From NCBI RefSeq assembly GCF_963675165.1, contig NC_087391.1, positions 2,313,001 to 2,377,000 on the forward strand: DNA of 64,000 nt, written 5' to 3'. The translations under genes and the position numbers were made by a program. Of this stretch, positions 22,901 to 34,900 are shown in pieces. The DNA is from Halichondria panicea. Its lineage: Eukaryota > Porifera > Demospongiae > Suberitida > Halichondriidae. The notes under the pieces are model-generated. The model was given only the letters and a program-made list of their open reading frames with translations. It was not told the DNA's origin and made no database searches. How positions within the stretch are numbered: the first letter of the stretch is position 1; every line of letters starts with the position of its first letter.

Positions 22901-25900
22901 TGTGTGTGTGTGTGTGAGTGTACCTTAATCTCTATGAGGAAGTCTCGCAGGTGTTCTTTGAACTGAGGGATGTCCTTGTTGAGGTGGAACAGTCCCTCTA
23001 CAAACACGCGCATTTGCAAACTGGGAAAAAAGCAACAAACATCTTAATGCATGTGTGACAACAGAGCAGCACTAGCTGAACCAATTTCTGTCTTGCTGTC
23101 ACAATCTAGCTGAGTGAAACAACAACCCAGTACAACACCTAATTTTGTATAAATGGTAAGTAACACAGGACAGAGACAGGCACAGCACTCACTCTTGTAT
23201 GTGTGGGAAAGCCTGCTTGAGCAGCTGTGCCACATACTCTTGCACGTAGAGAGCGTTAGACATTTGAGGGTTGTCACAAAGGAGAGTGCCAATCTTGTCC
23301 TCCTCAACCAGACTGAACATGAACGCCAGGATGGTGGCATGCATCGTCAGGCCTGCAGGGGGTGGGCGATGGGGTCACATTGTCCTAAATGGTGCTTTAG
23401 GCACTTCAGAGACGGTAGTGTGTGAACACACTTTTAGTAAACAGGACATTTAAACAACAAAAATTTGGCCAGATAACTTGGGAAATAATTGCGCAATCTT
23501 ACCGCAAAACATAGTGTAAGGATGAAAGGCACCAAGCCACAAACAAGGCTACTACATCACCCAAACATGTCTAGGGCACTTACAGTAATCATACCCTCTT
23601 CTAATAGCCTAACAATTCCAACTGCAAATTGGCACAAAGAAACAAACACTAGAAAAACAAATTTACTATGCACGTACGAAACTTAAAGTGATTAAAAGTC
23701 ATGCAAATTTATTACTCCCACTTAACTAAAAAGTCACATTAGGGTACCCACTGTAGCCTTGAGACTATGACTGTTGGGTTCAAGATATCTACATCCCAGG
23801 GGACCTCTCCCTACTTAGTGTGTAGTGTTATACAGTGTTGTATCAAGAGTTCATCTTAATGTACTCCTGGTTATATATATATATATATTATGTAATTCAA
23901 GTTATAAAACGCACTTGCAGTATGTGACGTGTCTGTGACGACCGAGAAGATGTGCTGCATGAGATCCAGCAGGTAGGTTTGAAAGAACTGTGGCCCCGCC
24001 TCTTGACTTGTCGAGAACTTCTGGAGCATGATCAGTAGAACATTGAGCCCTATCTCGGCAACGTTGCGCATTGTATGCTTGAGTGCCCACACAATGGAAT
24101 CCATGAGCAGTTTGAACTGATCGGGAGGCACCTGGAGGAAGGCTGTGGGAGGGGGTGGGGGAAGCACAGTGACCACACCTCCTGTGCTAATACCGTATAA
24201 TTTTCGTGGGGCAAATATTCGTGGTTTTCGTGGTTGGAGGCCTGACCACAAATATTTTACCCACGAATGAAGCGACCTTGCCTACCTTTACCTGCAGTGC
24301 AAGCTCCAACCACGAAAATATTACCAACGAAATGTCTCAATATTGCTGAACCACGAATATTTTGTCCCCCGAAAATTACCTGCTATACAGTACTTGTATA
24401 CGTTGTATCAGATAGTAACATCGTTTTGTGCACATCATTCTATTGTAGTACAGCATTTGACACTAATGCAACGTAATTTTTTCACCAGCAAGATAATTAA
24501 ATTGTGCGAAAACAATCATTACAAACGTTTACTGATGTACATTGCACACATTGAAGCTAGATTTTTCTTCCATACTATAGGAGACCAGCAAAGGTTTCTC
24601 ACACTTACACACAATGCTATAGGACACTGATCGAGTTATTGAAGAATGCTAGCAATTTGTAAACTAAGTGTCACTAGTTGGCCTTGTTAATTTGATGTCA
24701 ACATTTGAGTTGCTTCTAGATAGATGCCATATAAGGTAGAATACAACCTAGAATTCTATTCTTTTCGAATAACGAGCATTGGAATGCATAACAGGAACTG
24801 TCACGACTAGTCATAATCCAATAACGCCCACAATAACAAACATAGTTTGCCCTCTGGGGTTTAGGGTGGAATGTTGTCAAGGCAACGTACATGGTAACAC
24901 CGGGAATTTCGCCCACTCAACAAAGCCCAGTGTAGAATTTGAGAGGCTGTGACCATGTGGACTTAACAAAACTAATCAAAGAAACTATTCATAACAGCTA
25001 CTGTAATTTCAAGAGTCTATTGAAGACAGGACAAACAACTACATGTAGCTATTTCACACAGGAATTGAATATTAGAACTCAATTGTTGCCAAAATGGTGT
25101 TTGAAGTAGTCGACATACATACAGTACATTCCCTTTATTATATCGAGGTGGTTTTATGACGGCAGGTGCACATAAGAAAGCTGGCATACCTGTGAAACAG
25201 TGGACCGTCACTGATTGCAGCATCTTAAAGAAGTTGGTCCTATGTTCAGGAAACTCCTCCAAGTTCTTGTTGATCATGTCCACTGTACACTCAAACAGGG
25301 CAGACATTATGGGGGGGATGTCCGTCGTAGCCAGAGTCTGCAGGGGGGCGGGGGCTCAGTGTCTTACATGGACACAGGGACATAAGGTGACATTGGTTTG
25401 ACAAATTACATGTAGCTATCCGCAGTGATGGCCAAGCACACAGAATACAGACACTGTGTAGTTCTCATCAAGCCATTGAACTGGCATACATTGTAACAGT
25501 CATACATACAGTGTGCATATACATTCTTAATGGCCACATGCAATATGAATAGCTATAGTGTAACTTTTATCGACACCATGCAGTCTTTCACCCCAGACAG
25601 CTGGCTCTTACTCATTAGCCCCGCCCACCCACCTCCAGTTTGTCAACGATGGCTGAGACGGTGCTGAGCACCTCAGGCTCTCTAGCTTGTGGCACGTTGC
25701 GCTTATAGTCCTCCAGAATAGCGTCCAATAGCGGGGGCAGGAAGTGCTCCCTCACCTGGGAGAGAGGGGGGGGATTGTTCATATTTAGTATCACAGCACA
25801 CAGTTACTGACAAGAACACACAATAAATGACATAACCATTAGGAACTACACTACACTTGCAATAACATGCCAATACACACGATTATAGATACAGACTAAA

Positions 25901-28900
25901 CACTAAATTCCATCCTTTTGGTTGGCCTAATAACAATACATGCAGTACACACTGTTAGTATTTCACTGTATTTAAGTACAAGTTTTATTGTATACATGAA
26001 ATTGTGTAAGCCACTAGTCAGCAATGATGATTGTGCAACAGCCATTGAGGACAGAGCATTGGCTAGACTCCAGTTTCCCCGCCCCAGGATTTGTAACGGC
26101 AACCGTCATTGGCAGCTGCAACTAATTACATCCACCCACACTTGTGAAATACCACCCTAGAACAAAACAAATAAAAACTCTCCATCCTTCCTCCCACATA
26201 CCGTAGACAGGTGTGTTTGGCTAGGCTAGGCTAAGAGAGCAGGGAGTCTTGGGTTACATTCAGAGAATGCCCTGAGGGAGGAGGTCAGGTCCCTAGACTA
26301 GAATACAGAAAAATTTTACCAGATGACTTCCACGGGACATTAATACGTTTAGAACTACTGATTTGATGTATGTAGTTCTTCAGAACCGCTTAGTATTTTG
26401 GCCAGTAGCTAGTAAATAAGTAATGGTACATGAAAACAAAACTGGAAGGGAGAGGCTTTACAAGCGTTTATTCCACTATGCATTACCATGGTAACAGTCA
26501 CAGTCATCAATTGTACAAACATCAACACGCCAATTGATGGCTGTACAGATCATGCCAAAGTACTTGACCTTGACGTGTGCATCATGCACACACCTAGGTA
26601 TTGCTATAGCAACCAACACGACATGCGAGCGTGCTCAGCGAATTGATGGCTGTACAGATCATGCCAAAATACTTGACCTTGACGTATGCACACACCTAGG
26701 CATTGCTATAGCAACCAACACGACATGCGAGCGTGCTCAAGTGGACTCGATCATTGCTAAGGCAACTCACCATAATAGGGTCCTGTGACTTGGAGACCCA
26801 GCTAGTGATGAGTTTGAGTGTCTCTTTCTTGACCACTCTCATGGAGGCAATCAGCGGCTGCCTCGTCGCCAGCTCACCTGTGGCATGTGGGTGTGGTGGT
26901 ATGAGACCATGCACAGACACATAATGATACAATGTATGTACATAATTATACACAATAACAGAATAAAAAGTTGCCTGAGCAGACTGCACAAGTGTCATGC
27001 ATATATACATGTACATGTACATGTGTTAAGGCTAAAGTCCCTTATAGAAATGGATCTCATGCTCCCCTACTGTACCCCATAAGAACTCTAACCATAATCT
27101 AGTATCTCTGGATCTCATGCCCCACTGTACACAAGAACCCTAACCCAGAGAGGTACGACATGCATGCCTCGATTTAGCAATTAGCCACTGCAATAACGTT
27201 GAGCATGGGCGTAATTATGTTTCGATTATCCGCCCACGCTCAACGTTATTGCAGTGGCACGCATGTCTTACGTCCTCTGACACTAACATAACAGAATCTA
27301 GTATCTCTGGATCTCATGCTCCCCCAGTGTACACAATAACCCCAACCCTTTAAACACTAGTGTCTCTGGATCTCATGCTCCCCTACTGTACCACAAGAAC
27401 CCCAATCCCAACACAACAGCATCTAGTATCTCTGGATCTCATACTCCCCTACTGTACACAACGAGTGTTGCAAGCATACGCTTGCTAATGCCTCTCGCCA
27501 TGTTATGCTTTCGCTCAAAAAGTATTAGTGTTATAGTAGTTTCTATAATGAATTTTACATTAAAGTTAGCTTATCTATATAAACTCACTGAGAAGAAAAG
27601 ACTTATTACCCGAGGCGCGTGGGCGGCCACGGGTATAGTAGTCTGTTGGTCTGTTTGTTTGTCACAGGTATATCTACTCACCTGGGTTCCACAGCGCTGC
27701 GTTTACAGCATGGATAGCCTTCACAGAACAATATCTTGGTTTAAATAGTGGCAGATTTTGATGTTAAAGCTTCATTGTCGAGCAAAAGCTAAGAAGCTTG
27801 AACTTGCATGTTGGCAGCTAGCTATAGCTACACGTGGCCTTGATTACGTAGTAACGTAGTTGCAGCTGAAGTGATCCGTACCAGGAACAATTGAATAAGG
27901 AAGCTAAAATTGTGACTGGTTGTTGGCTGACTCTGGATCCTATATACTCCAGCCTGGCAGGAGCCATACCTCTCTAAGTATAAGACTCAAGGCTTCTTTG
28001 CTGTGATCCCAGTCCACAGTGCATGTCTAATGTGACGTGTACCGTTTCAGCATGCCTCCAGTCTGGTTTACTTTTATTGCTCTTGAGTTGCTGTGCTAGT
28101 CATACATGCACTGCATTAATCACTCTACTGGTTTCTTTATTATCATGTCACCAGCCGAGGGTTTGCACTTCAGTGCTCTAGTTTTTGTTTTATTTACATG
28201 CATCTATTGTTGTTATCTATGTGGCTTACCAGGACCTCAACATCTCCAAGAAAGAAGAAAATTGATTCTTCCAGGATCTGGAGTTCAGTGTATATGAGAA
28301 GAAAAGACTTGCATATTGTTATCTATAATACTGTTATATGGTAGTGTTTTGTGGCTTACAAGGCCCTCAAGAATCTGCCAGGAGGATCTGGATCATTTTC
28401 TCACACGTGGGGAATGAGCGCGCATGCGCATTACATCCACAGGAATAATTAAAGGGTGTGTCCAAAGAGATCAATTTCACAAATGGCTACTAATGCTAGC
28501 TGTTTTAACAGATATTTTTTTTTACTCTTGTAGCTAACAAAAAGCTAGCGCTTTAGTGCAAGGCTAACTCATATGTTGAATAGAAAGTTTGTGCGAACAG
28601 ATGATGCTATGAAAGATTCTGAAGAGACTGCAACAGCCTTCAATGTGAGTCAAACTAGCCATAACTCGAGAAAGAAGCTTTAGTTTGCTAATCCACAAAT
28701 AAAAATCCGTGGCTAGAAGCCTATAGAAGCTGTTAGTTTTCGTCACGTTGCAACCGTTGAGCAGTTACAGCTGGAACAGACAAACAGACACACAGTCAGC
28801 TTTATCGTATCCCTTGTGCGGCTACGCCTCGAGGCATAATAACCCCAACACAACAGCATCTAGTATCTCTGGATCTCATGCTCCCCTACTGTACACAAGA

Positions 28901-31900
28901 ACCCCAACCCCAACACAACAGCATCTAGTATCTCTGGATCTCATGCTCCCCCAGTGTACACATTTAACCCCAACCCTATAAATACTAGTATCTCTGGATC
29001 TCATGCTCCCCACAGTGTACACAAGAACCCCAACCCTATAAACACTAGTATCTCTGGATCTCATGCTCCCCTGCTGTACACAAGAACACTAACCCCAACA
29101 ACTGTACACAAGAATCCTAACCCTAACACAAAAGAATCTAGTATGATCATCCTGGATCTCATGCTCCCCCACTACACAAAAACCCCAGAGGAGGTCCGAC
29201 AGGCGCGATGTAGCTCAAGTAATTAGCCTCTGATTACATCAGGTAAAAACATACGAAGTGGGCGGATAATTGAAGGCAAATTGCTTGAGCTGCACCGCGC
29301 CTGTCGTACCTTCTCTGCAAGAACCCACAACTGGATCTCATGCTCCCCTACTGTACACAAGAACCCTAACCATTTGCTCCCCTACACACACTGTAAGATA
29401 GTCAAACCTACACAGTATGCATGCTTTTGGTTGACCCTAAGACTACTTTTAGAACCTTAACCCTAATGCAACAGAATCTAGATCTCCACAGAAACACCAT
29501 GCATAGCACTAAACTGACAGCTCAAAGACACACCACACATCGCAGTTGGACCCACCTCCCTGTATCACTGCTCCTGAAATATTCTCACTCAGTACTTTGT
29601 ACACGTTTAGCATGTCCAAGTAGATCCTTCCCAGCTGCAAGTAAATTACATCACATGATAAAGTCAGTGCATCATGATTAATGTTTGGAACATAAGTACA
29701 CTCAATAATCGAGTGGTATATTATTCGAGGTACTGGGCCGTCACACCTCAATGAATTGCACACGTACCTGCATGACAAAGGGATGCCCAACAGCTGTGCA
29801 TGCTCTGACGTTGGTCTTGAGGATGTGGCCCAGCTGCTTGATGGTCTCGTGGTCTTGAAGCACACTGATGTCCTGTATACACAATCAACATTTAACTTGG
29901 CGTGAAAACAAGCAGTTTATTAATTAAATCGCCCCTATATGAAGGCTCATCAATGGCTCAATGGCTCTACTCTAGCTAGGTTGTTTTGTGCTGCAGCAGT
30001 CTATTGTAGCATCAGTTAGAATAAGGACTACTGCCGTGTAGCCAGGTGCTAGTCAGCAATCTTTCACAAGTACCAATACTACATGTAGACAGTCAGGTTG
30101 CATGTATAGTCATGTATGCCTGGCATAAAACACACACAATTATGGCAAGCACTCACAGCTGTGGCCTTCTGTATGATGGTGTCCCAGATCTCGTTGGGCA
30201 GGGACATGTACTTCTCAATCAGTCTCTCCTGAACTATTGAGTCCTGGGAGAGAGGGGGGAGGGGGAACAGTGTCAGTAGAGTAGCAACATTATTGCACTA
30301 CAGCTCAAGGCCTGATAATTATAGCCTCAACCGTGTGCTGGAGTGCAAGTACAAATAATTATAGCAGCTACACGCATTTATAAGCATGCACAGTGTATAA
30401 GCAGGTCTGACCTGTTGTGCATGTTGCGAAAATTGAAAAAAGAGCTCGTACTTTTGAAGCATTATTTTTTAATAGGGTTTTAAGAGGACGATTTAGTTAC
30501 AACTAGAGTGCCCCGTAAGTGATGACATCATTATGTCACGTAGCAGTGGGCCAGTTGTTATAATTACCGTGAGATATAGTACGCATAATTGAAAGGTGGT
30601 AGTAAGGTGTTAGAACCCCATTAGGAACTCTATCCGACTAACATATTTACACTAGAGCGCGATTTGCCTTAGAAACAGTAGCCCAGCAACCTTGTCCACC
30701 CACTCACCACTTGTGCCTGTATCATATAGCCGACTGCCTCGTAAAAGGTGTGCACCTGCTGTGGTTGAAGGTCCATGATGATGGCACGGATGTTGTTCAG
30801 TATCTCTTCAATGAATGGCATTACCTCCAGGGGCTGTACCTGAGGGGGTAGTAAGTCGGTTATGATCATCAAAATAATAAACCAGCAACAACAAAGTTAC
30901 TCATACTGGGTAAAGATCATCAAACCCAAAAGTCACTATAGTGACTTTGCATAAGTTGTCCATTGTTGCCTAGTGAGCGGTGGTTTCATACAACTCGCTG
31001 TTTACTTCTAAATTAATGCATGCACACATTGCTTTTCTCTTACATGAGTGTGACCTTTCACTGCATGCTTACCTGTATAAAGTGCCGCCTACACTTCTGA
31101 GCTATCTTGATGAACGTATCGCAGGCCATGTCCTGTACACCATCGTGAGTCTCGTGCATGAACTCAAACAGTTTGTTCACCACTGTCTTCAGGAACTTCC
31201 AGTGTGCCCTGTTGACAAAATGTGCATCAATAATAGTGGAATCTCATCACTTTTAGGGCTATTATGATAAACAGAGCCGTACGTACATGTATTAATGAAA
31301 TGTTCACTATTTTAGACTTCATCGTTAATTATCTTTGTGGGATAATTATCCTGATTGGGGCAAGATTAAAACTGGTATACGTAGGTAACGTATTGTTTTG
31401 TTTTGTTCTGTTCTGCTTACTGGTGGTATTAGTTTCTCTACTATCATCAGGAGCCAGAAAATGTCCAAAACATACATGTAGCTACTATGATGAATGCAGT
31501 GTGCTAGTACACCACATATATTACAGAAGTATCTCACACACACTCACCTGAGGAACCGCGGGTATTGTCCCACTATGTACATGATGTTGGAAGCCACAAT
31601 GGCTTTGTTGTCCTTCCCTCTCTTCTGCTCACAGAGACCTAAGAGCTCTTTAATGACCGTCACGAGAAATCTCTTCTCGTCTTCTTCGTGCATGGCACCA
31701 CTGATAGAGCCGATAGCCCAGCACAGCTGTGAGGGTGTGTGTGGATTGTGTGAGGGGTGTGCATGCATGGGCCCACTGATAGAGCCGATGGCTTAGGGGG
31801 TGTGTGGATTGTGTGAGCTGTGTGAGGGGTGTCCATGCATGGGCCCACTGATAGAGCTGATGGCTTAGGGGGTGTGTGGATTGTGTGAGCTGTGTCAGGG

Positions 31901-34900
31901 GTGTCCATGCATGGGCCCACTGATAGAGCTGATGGCTTAGGGGGTGTGTGGATTGTGTGAGCTGTGTGAGGGGTGTCCATGTATGGGCCCACTGATAGAG
32001 CCGATGGCTTAGGGTGTGTGGATTGTGTGAGCTGTGTGAGGGGGGTGCATGCATGGGCCCACTGATAAAGCCGATGGCTTAGGGGGAGTGTGGATTGTGT
32101 GCAAGGCACCACTGATGGCACTGCACAGCCGAGAGGGTGTGAGGGATGTGTGTGTTGTGTAGAGTATGTGTTAGTGGACGATCCACTGTGGGTGGGATAA
32201 GTGTAGGGTGTGTGCAGTGGAGTATTACCGTGTTGAGGTTTTTCCAGGACCACTCGGTGCCGTCCACCTGTCTGTACAGCTTGTCAGTCATGATGCTCTC
32301 AGTGTCAGCGTAGTCGAGATGAGTCAGATACACTGCGAATGGAATGGAAGGGTGTGGTTAAAAGAGGATCAAAAGTAACAGCAGCTAGTCTAGGCTAGCC
32401 ATTCTAAAGGCTTACATGTACAAACTGTATAATTATGCTGCAGTAAATGTATGGCCTAAGCAGTTACATTGTAATCATGCTATTCTCAGTCTGCTAATAA
32501 TTATTACCAACCAGCAACATTAACGACCCTTTACCCATTATACTATGGGCACTTACACCGTATTACTAGAATGTTTTGTGAGCATCAAACATTTGCGAAT
32601 TTTGCAATGGTTGATCAATTCGCAACAATAAAATGCGCAACACCTAAATTATTACTAGTAAATACACACGATCCTTGCCAGAACGCAATAGTTAGATGGC
32701 AAAGGGTCAAATTTTCCTGATTGGGCTCATTCGCAAAGGTTTTTCACCAGCAAATATTTTAGTAATACGGTATTATGCATGCATGTTACGTGATGTATAC
32801 AAAGTCACCCAAACAAGTGCCCATGCAAATACATCCACAGATACCCTCCCCGGCCAGCTCACCAAGAGTCTCTCTCATGCTCTTGTACATGTTGATAGCG
32901 TCTGTGTCCTTCATGAACTCTCGGACAACCTCCCCCTGATCATTCTCCACCACCAACACCTCCTCTGGTTTCGCCATTCGACTGATCATCACCAGACGAA
33001 CCTGCACAAAAGGTCAAGGGGTCAGACTCACAACCTCTAATCTCCAGTTTTGGACACGTCGTAAACAAGGAGTAAAGGTGTATAATTGCATTGGGTCTGC
33101 TACAATATCGATAGTGTTCACATTATTAAGGGATCAAAAATTTCGTGTAATATAAAGCTTTAAAATGGTATTATAATTGTACAGAATTCATGATATAGTA
33201 GCTGACATAATTAGACGCACACCTTAGAGAGCACAGGGAGGTAGAGCTGGCGGCGTGGGGGTACTGGTTGCTGGGAGAGGATGAGTGTGGAGTGAGATGA
33301 GGAGAACGGGTTCTCGTGATACAGCTCTGCAGAGAGGTGGTTCCAGTATTCGAGGCAGATCTTGAATATCTCTTTCTCTTCAATCTCGGAGATCAACACC
33401 AGATAATGAAGTGCCTGGGGCAGGGGGGCAAGGGGAGGGAATGGGCAAGCAAATGTGCATGGGGCAAGCCACAACATGAAGGTTGTATCACTATACTTCT
33501 CAAGACCACTTCTTCTATTACCTACTACAAGTGGATTTTGTACAAGCTCCTACACTTAAATAGTCAACTATAATCTTGTAAATTTTACAAATAGGTGCAT
33601 ATTCCACATCTCTCTGCTCTGTGCACTCACCTCTAACAAATAGTTTTGCAGCTCGGGTTTCTGCTCCACAAGCATCCCGTGCTCCTTTAGGAAAGTGCAG
33701 AGACAGAGGGCCAAGTTCTGGATGAAGTTCTGTTCGTCTTCCTGCCCATTCTTGTAAGCCTCACGAATGTTTGTACTTAGAGGCAGCATCTGTGGGAGCA
33801 CACAGTGTATGGTTAACGGTAGGTAATAAAAATATACACATAGGGAGCTGGTTAATTAAAGAAGAGTAGCCAGTCCATGGAATACATGTGTGCGCACGCA
33901 TTTGTGTGTAAATCTTGTATACTACATGCTGTATACATGTACACGATCGCATTGATATGACCAACCTTCTTGTGGATAAATATTTATATTTGTTGCTAGG
34001 TAACGTCGTTTAAACACAGATATTATCTATAGACTATACAGGCAAATAAGGTCTAGCTACTCTAGTACAATCATACATTTGTAGCCTGCAAGTTAGCTTG
34101 GTGGAGCAAGTACGTACCTGTTTAAGCTGCACCATAAAGAGATTGAACATGATAACAAACTGCTCTCCATACTGATCATTGGCTTTTACACCAGCTGTGT
34201 GATGGGGCAGTGAATAACATTACAGAAGTAGGTGGAGACAGAGTGCAAAGCGCGTGAATCAATATACACACTTATAATTATTCTTTCAACTGACCTATCT
34301 CTGTGAGACATTGCAGAGTGACATTTCTGAAGGCAGGAACATTCAGAAACTGTGAGAAAACGAATAACATCAGCTGATTCAGATGTGAGTACGTACTGTG
34401 AAAAACAGTAATAGAATTATCCCCCCTTACAGTGTTTCTCCTAGTTGAACAATAACACAGCACGAAAGTGAGTTTCTATAGCAACTAAGAGCGTCACTGT
34501 ACCTTATAAATGAGTGAGCTAATGAGTTTGGTCTCAAAGATGTAGCCGAGTGGTATCCAGTTGAGGAACTTGAGCAGTGTCTCTAGGGTGCTCTTCACAA
34601 GGGGAATGCTCTGAGAGTTCTCCTGAAGGGGAAAAAACAGTTACTGGTGTTTAAGCACCTGTATCAAAATTGTTGTGTAAAATTAATGTTTTGGGCAATG
34701 CAGTAAAATGTGAGGAATGTTAGGTTACGGTAAACAGTTTGCTCATTAATTATTCATAACCTAGATAGCCTGAAACGAAAAAACGCTTCGTGTAGCCCTC
34801 CAGTATGGTAAGAAGCATCCTATAAGAGCAAAAACACTGAGCTGGAAGTATTTTTGGAAGTTTAATTTGACTACTAGTTTGTAAGGTCTGCTAGTTGATC

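Noticed and set aside
27045..27300. Telomere-like CCCTAACCC strings
   Set aside because: They occur only as part of the minisatellite unit, with no tandem hexamer array.
28876..29226. Open frames on both strands with repeated SGSHAP or MRSRDTS motifs
   Set aside because: These are readings through the minisatellite of XPO1 intron 19.
31650..32253. Minus-strand 134- and 197-aa open frames with His/Thr/Pro-rich repeats
   Set aside because: They are translations of the ~70-bp minisatellite in XPO1 intron 13; the repeated peptide merely reflects the DNA repeat.
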